Assembly (NCBI RefSeq): GCF_003148885.1
Contig: NZ_QGHD01000012.1
Location: 1-62,675 of the forward strand
Length of the DNA: 62,675 nt
Reading direction: 5' to 3'
Source: Hallerella porci
GTDB taxonomy: Bacteria; Fibrobacterota; Fibrobacteria; Fibrobacterales; Fibrobacteraceae
In this document: in pieces, positions 55,247 through 62,675 of the stretch
Layout of the letters: each line of letters opens with the position of its first letter
How positions within the stretch are numbered: the first letter of the stretch is position 1
Notes under the pieces: generated by a model
The model's input: the letters and a program-made list of their open reading frames with translations, nothing else
The model's database searches: none
Told to the model about the DNA's origin: nothing
Program-made: the position numbers and the translations under genes

Positions 55247-55786
55247 TTATTTACCTGTCTTCTTGCCTTGCTTGCGGCGGATGATTTCACCAGCGTACTT
55301 AACGCCCTTGCCCTTATACGGTTCAGGACGACGGTACTTGCGAATTTCTGCTGCAGCTTGACCGACTTTCTGCTTATCGATGCCCTTAATGGAAATCTTC
55401 AGCGGATCGACAGCCTTCAGTTCAACGCCTTCCGGTGCCTTGTAGATGACCGGGTGAGAGAATCCGAGCACGAGGTTCAGATCCTTGCCCTTTTGTTCCA
55501 CACGGTAGCCAACGCCGACGATTTCGAGATTCTTTTCAAAACCCTTCGAAACACCTTCGACCATATTAGCAACGAGAGCACGAGTTGTGCCGTGGATCGA
55601 GCGAGAGAACTTCAAATCATCCGGACGTTCGAACGAAAGTTGATTGCCGTCCAGCTTGATCTTGATGAGGTCGTGAACCTTGGTAGAAAGCTTGCCGAGC
55701 TTGCCTTCGACCTGAATGTTCTGACCATCCACTGCGACTTTCACATCAGCAGGGATATGAATGATAGCTTTTCCGATACGAGACAT
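55247..55786 (-). CDS. rplF: Ribosomal protein L6
   Basis: 179 residues starting MSRIGKAIIHIPADVKV, with the C-terminal signature RRPEPYKGKGVKYAGEII. ATG 55786 has GAGGT five bases upstream; the longer frame overlaps rpsH and is not used. Confidence 0.96.
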   Translation of the reverse strand: MSRIGKAIIHIPADVKVAVDGQNIQVEGKLGKLSTKVHDLIKIKLDGNQLSFERPDDLKFSRSIHGTTRALVANMVEGVSKGFEKNLEIVGVGYRVEQKGKDLNLVLGFSHPVIYKAPEGVELKAVDPLKISIKGIDKQKVGQAAAEIRKYRRPEPYKGKGVKYAGEIIRRKQGKKTGK

Positions 55787-55793
55787 CTTTACC

Positions 55794-56186
55794 TCACCAG
55801 ACCTTTGCGATGACTTCGCCACCCACATTTTCCTTGCGGGCTTCGTGGTCGGTCATCACACCTTTGGAAGTGGAGATAATAGCATAGCCGAGACCGTTAC
55901 GAACGCGCGGAAGCTTCGCTACATCGCTGTACATACGAAGACCCGAGCGGCTAACTCGCTGGATGCCTTGGATAGCCGGAACGCCGTTAGTGTAGCGGAG
56001 AAGGATTTTGAGAATTCCTTGCTTGCCATCTTCAACGACGACGAACTTTTTAATAAAACCTTTTTCCTGCAGCACGCGAGCGATTTCACGCTTTTCGTTG
56101 CTAGCTGGAATGTCCACCACAGGCGCTTTTGCCGAAACGGCATTGCGGATGCGGGTGAGCATATCGGCGATAGTATCTGTTGCCAT
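55794..56186 (-). CDS. rpsH: Ribosomal protein S8
   Basis: 130 residues starting MATDTIADMLTRIRNAVSAK, ending ISTSKGVMTDHEARKENVGGEVIAKVW. Central small-subunit protein that binds 16S helix 21. ATG 56186 matches the family start and length. Confidence 0.97.
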   Translation of the reverse strand: MATDTIADMLTRIRNAVSAKAPVVDIPASNEKREIARVLQEKGFIKKFVVVEDGKQGILKILLRYTNGVPAIQGIQRVSRSGLRMYSDVAKLPRVRNGLGYAIISTSKGVMTDHEARKENVGGEVIAKVW

Positions 56187-56199
56187 TTTTAAATGCTCC

Positions 56200-56385
56200 T
56201 TACCAGGAAGATTTGGTGATGCCCGGGATTTCACCGGCGAGTGCCATTTCGCGGAAGCAAATACGGCACAAACCGAAGCGACGCATATAAGCGTGCGGTC
56301 TACCGCAACGCTTGCAGCGATGATAACCACGAACGGTGTATTTCGGGGTGCGCTTGCACTTTTCGATCATTCTTCTGCTTGCCAT
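56200..56385 (-). CDS. rpsN: Ribosomal protein S14, zinc-binding short form
   Basis: 61-residue type Z S14. Two CxxC pairs ([20 protein letters not shown]) form the zinc site. The short form is the only S14 in this window. Confidence 0.97.
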   Translation of the reverse strand: MASRRMIEKCKRTPKYTVRGYHRCKRCGRPHAYMRRFGLCRICFREMALAGEIPGITKSSW

Positions 56386-56393
56386 GGTATACC

Positions 56394-56936
56394 TTACTTC
56401 CTGAAGGGGAGACCAAGACCTTCGAGCAGAGCACGTCCTTCTTCATCCGTAGTAGCGGAAGTGACAAAGGAAATGTCCATACCGAGAGTCTGAGAGATTT
56501 TATCGATGTCGATTTCCACAAAGATCGACTGTTCCTTGATGCCGAGCGTATAGTTGCCGCTGCCATCAAAACCGCGACGCGGGAGACCACGGAAGTCACG
56601 CACACGCGGAAGGGAAATGTTGATAAAGCGATAGAGGAAATCCCACATATTTTCGCCGTGGAGGGTCACCTTAGCACCAATTCCAAGACCTTCGCGGAGC
56701 TTAAAGTTGGAAATTGCTTTGCGAGCCTTCGTCACCACCGGCTTCTGACCAGTGATTGCAGCGAGAGTATCAGTTGCTTCGTCCAAAACCTTACGGTTGG
56801 AAGCAGCTTCGCCAACACCCATATTGATAACGATTTTCTGCAGACGCGGAATCTGCATCACGTTCTTGTAACCGAACTTTTCCTTGAGAGCCGGAACTAC
56901 GGTCTTTTCATAAACATCTTTCTTCATTGTGCTCAT
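56394..56936 (-). CDS. rplE: Ribosomal protein L5
   Basis: 180 residues. [20 protein letters not shown] and [28 protein letters not shown] are diagnostic. Contacts 5S rRNA and the P-site tRNA. Confidence 0.97.
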   Translation of the reverse strand: MSTMKKDVYEKTVVPALKEKFGYKNVMQIPRLQKIVINMGVGEAASNRKVLDEATDTLAAITGQKPVVTKARKAISNFKLREGLGIGAKVTLHGENMWDFLYRFINISLPRVRDFRGLPRRGFDGSGNYTLGIKEQSIFVEIDIDKISQTLGMDISFVTSATTDEEGRALLEGLGLPFRK

Positions 56937-56946
56937 AGTTACGACC

Positions 56947-57252
56947 TCACAGAGCCTTTCCGGACTTGACGCTCACGCGAACGCTCTTCTTGCCGGCTTC
57001 ACGGACGCGACGAGTACGAACAGGGGTGGAACCTTCGAGAAGCATCACGTTGGAGATGTCAATCGGGAGTTCCTTTTCAACGATACCACCAGCCTGATTG
57101 GTGCGGCTCGGCTTTTCATGACGTTTGTGAACGTTCACGCCAGCAACAATCACGCGACCCGCTTTCGGATCAACGCTCAGCACGGCACCGGTCTTGCCCT
57201 TGTGGGCACCGGAGATAACCTTAACGTTATCGTTCTTCTTGATGTTTGACAT
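56947..57252 (-). CDS. rplX: Ribosomal protein L24
   Basis: 101 residues. The KOW motif [20 protein letters not shown] and [12 protein letters not shown] are characteristic. ATG overlaps the rplN stop as TAATG. Confidence 0.97.
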   Translation of the reverse strand: MSNIKKNDNVKVISGAHKGKTGAVLSVDPKAGRVIVAGVNVHKRHEKPSRTNQAGGIVEKELPIDISNVMLLEGSTPVRTRRVREAGKKSVRVSVKSGKAL

Positions 57253-57620
57253 TAGAGCACCTCGGGTGCGAGAGAGATGATCTTTGTGAAATTATGGTCG
57301 CGAAGTTCGCGCGCCACAGGTCCAAAGATACGGGTTCCACGGGGTTCGCCATCTTTCGTGATGAGGACGACTGCGTTGTCGGAGAAGCGGATAAATGTTC
57401 CGTCCTTACGACCGATTTCCTTACGAGTGCGGACCACGACAGCATCTGCGACAGAGCCTTTCTTCACCTTGCTCTGGGGGATAGCGTCTTTGACCGCTAC
57501 CTTGATGACATCGCCGATGCTAGCATAGCGCCGGTTAGATCCACCCAAAACTCGGATGCAGGCGACTTCCTTCGCACCGCTGTTATCGGCCACGACCAGT
57601 CTTGTTTCTTCTTGAATCAT
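57252..57620 (-). CDS. rplN: Ribosomal protein L14
   Basis: 122 residues beginning [19 protein letters not shown], ending [23 protein letters not shown]. Standard length and sequence; coupled to rplX through an overlapping stop/start. Confidence 0.98.
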   Translation of the reverse strand: MIQEETRLVVADNSGAKEVACIRVLGGSNRRYASIGDVIKVAVKDAIPQSKVKKGSVADAVVVRTRKEIGRKDGTFIRFSDNAVVLITKDGEPRGTRIFGPVARELRDHNFTKIISLAPEVL

Positions 57621-57644
57621 AGTTTTCGCCTTACTCCAGAAGGA

Positions 57645-57899
57645 TTACTTCTTCTTTGCCACAATCCGAACCAAGCGCCAACGCTTTGTTGCGGAAAGGG
57701 GACGGGTTTCCATAATTTCCACAGTATCGCCAACTTCAGCTTCATTCTTTTCATCATGAGCTTTGAACTTAGCTGTGGATTTCATGATCTTGTTGTAAAT
57801 CGGGTGACGCTTGCGGTCTTCAACCACAACCGTAATCGTCTTGTCCATAGCGCTAGACGAAACGATACCCTGTCTCACTTTGCGAGAGTTTCTATCCAT
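57645..57899 (-). CDS. rpsQ: Ribosomal protein S17
   Basis: 84 residues. [20 protein letters not shown] and [20 protein letters not shown] are typical. Binds 16S rRNA near helix 7 and helix 11. Confidence 0.97.
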   Translation of the reverse strand: MDRNSRKVRQGIVSSSAMDKTITVVVEDRKRHPIYNKIMKSTAKFKAHDEKNEAEVGDTVEIMETRPLSATKRWRLVRIVAKKK

Positions 57900-57916
57900 T
57901 TTCTGCTCCTGCCGGC

Positions 57917-58111
57917 TTAGGCCTTGGCCCTTTCGGTAAGAATTGTCTTGACTCGTGCGATGTCCTTGCGGATCGAGCGAGCTGCGACGGGCTTTTCTTC
58001 GCTGTTTCCGGTTTTTGCAGAGAACCGGTTGTTGAACAAATCCAAGTTGAGCTGCGAGAGCTTTTCTTGGAGCTGTTCAGTGCTCAATTCTTTCAGTTCG
58101 CGTGCTTTCAT
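57917..58111 (-). CDS. rpmC: Ribosomal protein L29
   Basis: 64 residues: [20 protein letters not shown] and the C-terminal [21 protein letters not shown] overlaps the rplP stop as TAATG. Sits at the exit of the nascent-chain tunnel beside L23. Confidence 0.96.
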   Translation of the reverse strand: MKARELKELSTEQLQEKLSQLNLDLFNNRFSAKTGNSEEKPVAARSIRKDIARVKTILTERAKA

Positions 58112-58524
58112 TAGATTTCCGAAGCCTCCACGATTTTAACTTTAATCGGCAGCTTCTGAGATGCTTCACGAAGCGCTTTAATGGCGAGATCGCGTTCCAC
58201 ACCGTCCATTTCGAACATGATGCGACCCGGAAGAACCACTGCTGCCCAGAATTCAACTGCGCCCTTACCTTTACCCATACGAGCTTCGGCTGGGTGACGA
58301 GTAACCGGCTTGTTCGGGAAAATGCGGATCCAAATGTGACCGCCGCGCTTGATGGTACGTGTCATTGCGATACGAGCAGCTTCAATCTGACGTGCTGTGA
58401 TCCAGCACTTTTCGAGAGCCTGCAAACCGTATTCGCCGAAAGCGATGGTATCACCGCTAGTCGCACGTCCTTTCATGCGACGCTTCTGTTCTTTGCGGAA
58501 CTTTGTTCTTTTAGGACTCAGCAT
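58111..58524 (-). CDS. rplP: Ribosomal protein L16
   Basis: 137 residues. [22 protein letters not shown] and [24 protein letters not shown] are diagnostic. Contacts the A-site tRNA elbow. Confidence 0.98.
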   Translation of the reverse strand: MLSPKRTKFRKEQKRRMKGRATSGDTIAFGEYGLQALEKCWITARQIEAARIAMTRTIKRGGHIWIRIFPNKPVTRHPAEARMGKGKGAVEFWAAVVLPGRIMFEMDGVERDLAIKALREASQKLPIKVKIVEASEI

Positions 58525-58526
58525 AA

Positions 58527-59192
58527 TTACTTCTCTCTCTTAGGTTCAGACGACAAGACGTCCTTGCCAATCTTTTCGCCGTGCATGATCCAGACCTTGA
58601 TACCGACAGCACCGTAAACGGTCTTGGCAGTAGCAGTGGCATAATCAATATCAGCACGAAGGGTGTGCAGAGGAACGCGACCTTCTGCATACTTTTCAAC
58701 GCGAGCAATTTCAGCACCGCCGAGACGGCCACCGCATTGAATCTTCACGCCTTCGATGCCCATACGCATTGCGCTCTGCATCGCACGCTTCATCGCACGA
58801 CGGAAGGAAACACGCTTTTCAAGTTGACGAGCAATGTTTTCTGCAACGAGTTTTGCATCAGCTTCCGGACGCTTGATTTCGTGGACGCTAATATAGATTT
58901 CTTTTCCGGTGAGATATTGGAGTTCGCTCTTCAAACGTTCCAATTCTTCGCCTTTTTTGCCGATCACGACGCCCGGACGAGCGGTGAAGAGGTTCACATT
59001 CACCTTTTTCGGTGTACGTTCGATGCCAACCTTAGCAAGGGAAGCATGTTCGAAACGCTTCATCAAATAACGGCGAAGAACGATATCTTCATAGAGGAAG
59101 TCGGCGAACTTTTCGTCTTTGGCATACCACTTGGACTGCCAGTCATCAATGACGCCGAGACGAAGACCATACGGATGAGTTTTCTGACCCAT
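58527..59192 (-). CDS. rpsC: Ribosomal protein S3
   Basis: 221 residues. An N-terminal KH domain ([21 protein letters not shown]) and the C-terminal domain [24 protein letters not shown]. Part of the mRNA entry channel. Confidence 0.98.
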   Translation of the reverse strand: MGQKTHPYGLRLGVIDDWQSKWYAKDEKFADFLYEDIVLRRYLMKRFEHASLAKVGIERTPKKVNVNLFTARPGVVIGKKGEELERLKSELQYLTGKEIYISVHEIKRPEADAKLVAENIARQLEKRVSFRRAMKRAMQSAMRMGIEGVKIQCGGRLGGAEIARVEKYAEGRVPLHTLRADIDYATATAKTVYGAVGIKVWIMHGEKIGKDVLSSEPKREK

Positions 59193-59195
59193 AGT

Positions 59196-59552
59196 TTACT
59201 CCTTATCAGCGTTGTCAGACACAACGACGGTCAAGTGAGACAACGGTTTTGCGAGACGGTCTGCGCTTCCATGAGAACGCGGACGCATACGCTTCATGAT
59301 TGTAGCACCATCAGCTGCAATCGCTTCGATTTTGAGTTCTTCCGTTGCAACGGCACCCGGAGCTTTCTGCTTAAAGTTTGCAACTGCAGACTTCAAAGCA
59401 TTTTCAACAATGGGAGCGCCCTTCTTCTTATTGTGAAGAATAGAGAGCATAGCGAAAGCCTGATCAACAGACTTGCCGCGCACCAGATCCGCCACCAAGC
59501 GGAGCTTGCGAACACCGTAACGGATATTCTTTACTTTTGCTGTAGCTTTCAT
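59196..59552 (-). CDS. rplV: Ribosomal protein L22
   Basis: 118 residues with the tunnel-lining hairpin region (RMRPRSHGSADRLAKPLSHLTVVV) and the RKLRLVADLVRGKSVDQAF block. ATG overlaps the rpsS stop as TAATG. Confidence 0.97.
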   Translation of the reverse strand: MKATAKVKNIRYGVRKLRLVADLVRGKSVDQAFAMLSILHNKKKGAPIVENALKSAVANFKQKAPGAVATEELKIEAIAADGATIMKRMRPRSHGSADRLAKPLSHLTVVVSDNADKE

Positions 59553-59833
59553 TACTTGGATCCTCCTGCGGCTTCAGCCTTACGGTGACCGCGGAAGAGG
59601 CGGGTGGGAGAAAATTCACCGAGTTTGTGACCAACCATGTTTTCAGAAACATAGACCGGAACGAACTGCTTGCCGTTGTACACAGCAAAAGTCAAACCGA
59701 CCATGTCAGGAATAATGGTGGAACGACGGGACCAGGTCTTGATGGGCTGCTTCTTGTCGGAGCTGGCCATAGCCTTGGTTTTGACCAAAACGTGGGAATC
59801 CACGAAAGCACCTTTCTTAAGGGATCTCGACAT
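59552..59833 (-). CDS. rpsS: Ribosomal protein S19
   Basis: 93 residues: [39 protein letters not shown] and [16 protein letters not shown]. Standard form. Confidence 0.98.
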   Translation of the reverse strand: MSRSLKKGAFVDSHVLVKTKAMASSDKKQPIKTWSRRSTIIPDMVGLTFAVYNGKQFVPVYVSENMVGHKLGEFSPTRLFRGHRKAEAAGGSK

Positions 59834-59836
59834 AGC

Positions 59837-60670
59837 TTATGCCCTCTTCTTCTGGCGACGACGCACGATATAGTGGTCAGTACGCTTGTTGTTACGAGTT
59901 TTCTTACCCTTGGAGTTCTTGCCCCACGGAGAGCAGGGGTGACGACCACCAGAGGTTCGACCTTCACCACCACCAAGCGGGTGGTCAACTGGGTTCATGA
60001 CAACGCCACGAACAGACGGACGGATACCGAGCCAGCGGGAACGACCTGCAGAGCCCGAAGATTCGTTCATATGGTCAATGTTCGAAACTTGACCAACGGT
60101 TGCAAGAGCATCTTCCGGAATCAAACGGATTTCACCGCTCGGGAGACGCACCTGGCAAAGCTTGCCGTCTTTTGCGATTAATTCCGCACCAGCACCGGCA
60201 GAACGAGCAATCTGAGCGCCCTTGCCCGGGATGATTTCGATGTTGTGAATCATCGAGTTCAGCGGGATTTCCTTGAGAGGAAGAGCATTGCCAAGACGAT
60301 ATTCAGCACCGACACCGGAGTTGAGAACATCGCCGACCTTGATGCCAGCCGGAGCAATGATGTATTGACGCTTGCCATCAACATACTTCACAAGTGCGAT
60401 GTATGCAGAACGGTTCGGATCGTATTCAACCGTTTCAACTGTGCAAGCGATACCTGCGCGATTACGCTTGAAGTCGATCAAACGATAAGACTTCTTATGT
60501 CCACCACCGCGGCGACGAGAAGTAATTTCACCCACGTTGCTACGGCCAGAGCTACGCTTTTTACCGACGGTAAGAGGCTTGTACGGCTTGTCAGCGGTAA
60601 TTTCCTTCTTATCGTTCAACTGCTTGTAACGCAGTGTCGGGGTAAGCGGTCTATAAGTTTTCAGACCCAT
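59837..60670 (-). CDS. rplB: Ribosomal protein L2
   Basis: 277 residues. [22 protein letters not shown] and the C-terminal catalytic-site neighbourhood [21 protein letters not shown] are diagnostic. Needed for subunit joining and the peptidyl transferase centre. Confidence 0.98.
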   Translation of the reverse strand: MGLKTYRPLTPTLRYKQLNDKKEITADKPYKPLTVGKKRSSGRSNVGEITSRRRGGGHKKSYRLIDFKRNRAGIACTVETVEYDPNRSAYIALVKYVDGKRQYIIAPAGIKVGDVLNSGVGAEYRLGNALPLKEIPLNSMIHNIEIIPGKGAQIARSAGAGAELIAKDGKLCQVRLPSGEIRLIPEDALATVGQVSNIDHMNESSGSAGRSRWLGIRPSVRGVVMNPVDHPLGGGEGRTSGGRHPCSPWGKNSKGKKTRNNKRTDHYIVRRRQKKRA

Positions 60671-60672
60671 TG

Positions 60673-60975
60673 TTAGACTCCTTCAAATTCGGCAATTTTG
60701 TTGCCGGCCTGCAATGTGATGTAAGCCTTTTTCCAGTTGGACTTTTTGCCTACAGCAGTGCGTACACGTTTCATCTTGCCACGGTTGATCAAAGTGTTCA
60801 CCGAATCCACTTTCACGTTGAAACGAGATTCGATGGCGCTCTTGATTTCTTGCTTTGTAGCAGAAAGACCGACCTTGAAAACATACTGACGAACACCAGT
60901 GCGCGGATTAATCATCATCTTTGCAGTGCTTTCAGTGATGTGCGGTTCTTTCAGAATTTCGTGGAGTTCTTTCAT
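60673..60975 (-). CDS. rplW: Ribosomal protein L23
   Basis: 100 residues. [26 protein letters not shown] and [19 protein letters not shown] are typical. Trigger factor docks on L23. Overlaps the rplD end by four bases. Confidence 0.97.
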   Translation of the reverse strand: MKELHEILKEPHITESTAKMMINPRTGVRQYVFKVGLSATKQEIKSAIESRFNVKVDSVNTLINRGKMKRVRTAVGKKSNWKKAYITLQAGNKIAEFEGV

Positions 60976-61595
60976 CTGGAACCTCCAGTGAGTTCACCCA
61001 GAGCGTCCTGGGAAATCGCGATATTGTTTGCGCGAACGAGATCATAAGTGTTCACGTCTTGAACACGAGCAGTACGAACCCAAGGAACGTTTTCTGTCGA
61101 AAGACGGAGATTCTTATCGTTTGCACCGACGAGGAAGAGCGCATTGCGCTGTTCGAGACCCGCCTTGTTCACCACAGAAAGGAAATCCTTGGTTTTCGGA
61201 GCGTCGAAAGAAAGACTTTCGAACACGAAGACCTTGCCTTCCTGAGCCTTATCGGAAAGGGCAGAATGGAAAGCGATACGCTTCACCTTCTTGTTCACCT
61301 TTTCGAAGTAGTCGTGGGACTTCGGACCATGAGCCTTGTTACCACGAACCCACACAGCAGAGGTGTTCTGACCAGCACGAGCGCGACCAGTACCCTTTTG
61401 CTTCCAAGGCTTCGTCGTACCACCGCTGACCTGAGAACGAGTCTTGGTCTGAGCTGTGCCTTGACGGAGGTTGTTGAGAATTGCCTTGATGTGCAAATAG
61501 ATGCAAACCTTATTCACTTCTGTGTCAAACACAGCAGGAAGGTCAATTTCATTTTTGAATTCGCCGCTAGCGGCGTAGAGCTTAGCCTTTGCCAT
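60972..61595 (-). CDS. rplD: Ribosomal protein L4
   Basis: 207 residues. TAQTKTRSQVSGGTTKPWKQKGTGRARAG is the tunnel-extension loop block, and VRTARVQDVNTYDLVRANNI ends the fold. In many bacteria L4 also represses the S10 operon, but no leader was examined because the operon continues beyond the window. Confidence 0.97.
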   Translation of the reverse strand: MAKAKLYAASGEFKNEIDLPAVFDTEVNKVCIYLHIKAILNNLRQGTAQTKTRSQVSGGTTKPWKQKGTGRARAGQNTSAVWVRGNKAHGPKSHDYFEKVNKKVKRIAFHSALSDKAQEGKVFVFESLSFDAPKTKDFLSVVNKAGLEQRNALFLVGANDKNLRLSTENVPWVRTARVQDVNTYDLVRANNIAISQDALGELTGGSR

Positions 61596-62212
61596 TAGCC
61601 TTTCCTCACCACGATGACTCCGTTCTTCGGGCCCGGAACAGCGCCGCGAACAAAGATCAAATTGCGATCACTATCAACCTTAATCACCTGGAGGTGCTTG
61701 ACTGTGACCTTCTTGTTACCATATTGACCAGCCATACGCTTACCCGGGAAAACACGACCCGGATAAGAGTGAGCAGAAAGACCACCCGGTTCACGGATGT
61801 TGTGAGTACCGTGACCACGAGGACCCGTGTGGAAACCGTGACGCTTCACAGTACCAGAGAAACCATGCCCCTTCGAGATACCCGAAACGTCAACAGTCTT
61901 CACTTCTGCGAAATCAGCAGCGCCGAATTCCTTGCCGATCGGCCATTCTTCGAGGTTTTCCACGTCAAATTCAGCGAGATAACCGCGAACATCGAGGTTA
62001 GCCTTCTTGAAGTGACCAATGGTTGCCTTATCTGCGCGAGATTCCTTGACGAGACCAAAACCGACCTGAATTGCGGTATAGCCGTCTTTTTCTTCAGTCT
62101 TGTGGCAAACGACCACGCACGGACCAGCTTCGAGAACCGTTACCGGAACGCATTCTCCGTTATCCGTGAATACTTGGGTCATTCCCAGCTTCTTTGCAAG
62201 AATACCGTTCAT
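61595..62212 (-). CDS. rplC: Ribosomal protein L3
   Basis: 205 residues from ATG 62212 ([25 protein letters not shown] eight bases upstream). Signature [25 protein letters not shown]. The longer frame to 62242 overlaps rpsJ and is rejected. Confidence 0.96.
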   Translation of the reverse strand: MNGILAKKLGMTQVFTDNGECVPVTVLEAGPCVVVCHKTEEKDGYTAIQVGFGLVKESRADKATIGHFKKANLDVRGYLAEFDVENLEEWPIGKEFGAADFAEVKTVDVSGISKGHGFSGTVKRHGFHTGPRGHGTHNIREPGGLSAHSYPGRVFPGKRMAGQYGNKKVTVKHLQVIKVDSDRNLIFVRGAVPGPKNGVIVVRKG

Positions 62213-62216
62213 TGTA

Positions 62217-62525
62217 TTACACCTTAATTTCGACTTCGACACCTGCTGGCAATTCCAACTTCATCAAGGAATCTACCGTCTGCGGAGTAGCGTCCAGAAT
62301 GTCAATCAAGCGTTTGTGGGTACGAGACTCGAACTGTTCACGAGACGTTTTGTTAACGTGAGGAGAACGGAGAACCGTGTACTTTTGAATTTTGGTCGGG
62401 AGAGGGATTGGACCCGCGATGCGGGCTCCCGTGTTCTTTGCCGTATTTACGATGTCCTGAGCAGAACGATCAATCATACGATGATCGAACGACTTCAAGG
62501 AAATACGAATGCGTTCACCAGCCAT
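62217..62525 (-). CDS. rpsJ: Ribosomal protein S10
   Basis: 102 residues: [44 protein letters not shown] and [23 protein letters not shown]. First gene of the S10 operon here, nine bases after tuf, so tuf and S10 genes are co-directional. Confidence 0.98.
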   Translation of the reverse strand: MAGERIRISLKSFDHRMIDRSAQDIVNTAKNTGARIAGPIPLPTKIQKYTVLRSPHVNKTSREQFESRTHKRLIDILDATPQTVDSLMKLELPAGVEVEIKV

Positions 62526-62534
62526 TGTTATTCC

Positions 62535-62675
62535 TTACTTGATGATTTCAGTTACAGAGCCAGCGCCGACCGTACGGCCACCTTCGCGGATTGCGAAGCG
62601 GAGCTGCTGTTCCATAGCAACCGGAGCAATGAGTTCGACGTCGATAGTCACGGTGTCACCCGGAGTCACCATTTC
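62535..62675 (-). CDS. tuf: Elongation factor Tu, C-terminal end (partial)
   Basis: Only the last 46 codons are inside the window. They read [20 protein letters not shown] and continue with [22 protein letters not shown] and a TAA at 62535-62537; this is the invariant domain III end of EF-Tu. The 5' part lies outside. Its position directly upstream of rpsJ matches the tuf-S10 linkage of many bacteria. Confidence 0.97.
   Translation of the reverse strand, partial: EMVTPGDTVTIDVELIAPVAMEQQLRFAIREGGRTVGAGSVTEIIK

Noticed and set aside
58581-59588. Plus-strand frame opposite rpsC and rplV
   Set aside because: Antisense shadow of ribosomal proteins.

Overview
The window reads as chromosome of a gut or rumen Fibrobacterota bacterium, Fibrobacter or a close relative such as Hallerella. 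The evidence is indirect but consistent: poly-serine linkers in secreted proteins and lipoproteins, a secreted pectate lyase with a C-terminal sorting-like module, an LPS gene (lpxK), and medium-GC coding sequence. Nearly all genes lie on the minus strand. I see no insertion sequence, prophage, CRISPR array or rRNA gene.

Layout, left to right. (1) 1-619 is intergenic with dispersed repeats. (2) 620-4603 is a thiamine thiazole operon, transcribed right to left as thiS-thiF-thiG-thiH-thiE behind a TPP riboswitch. Its thiS has an in-frame TAA before the essential Gly-Gly tail, and the operon lies between two direct copies of a 70-80 bp repeat. (3) 5105-17085 holds a pectate lyase, a pseudouridine synthase, a periplasmic rhodanese, lpxK, acetate kinase, truA, a membrane-anchored HTH protein, and carbamoyl-phosphate synthase in the order carB-carA. 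(4) 17355-24593 holds a degenerate GGDEF protein, NADP-type malic enzyme, a pyridoxal kinase, metY with a structured leader, and a DedA protein. (5) 24612-36797 is a run of ten tightly packed minus-strand genes: yggS, purA, a Crp-family regulator, an orphan PASTA protein, a TPR lipoprotein, a LolB-like lipoprotein, a large M6-like protein with a ruined zinc site, a formylglycine-enzyme-like lipoprotein, an NlpE-like lipoprotein and a TrmA/RlmD-like methyltransferase. (6) 37235-38833 is a serine-rich lipoprotein whose codon use differs from its neighbours. (7) 39015-44688 is the classic tRNA-Leu-tig-clpP-clpX-lon proteostasis cluster. (8) 44753-49624 is a small polysaccharide export and assembly cluster (flippase, polymerase, chain-length regulator, outer-membrane export protein) without glycosyltransferases. 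(9) 49712-62675 is the S10-spc-alpha ribosomal supercluster from the 3' end of tuf to rplQ, lacking adk, map and rpsD.

The genes fit a fermentative, plant-fibre-degrading Gram-negative: pectin cleavage, malic enzyme and acetate kinase for fermentation, and a lipoprotein-rich envelope. The most unusual points are the interrupted thiS in an otherwise intact riboswitch-controlled operon, the repeat bracket around that operon, the candidate Met/Cys leader upstream of metY, the catalytically empty M6-like protein in an envelope operon, and the GGDEF protein that kept its inhibitory site but lost its active site.
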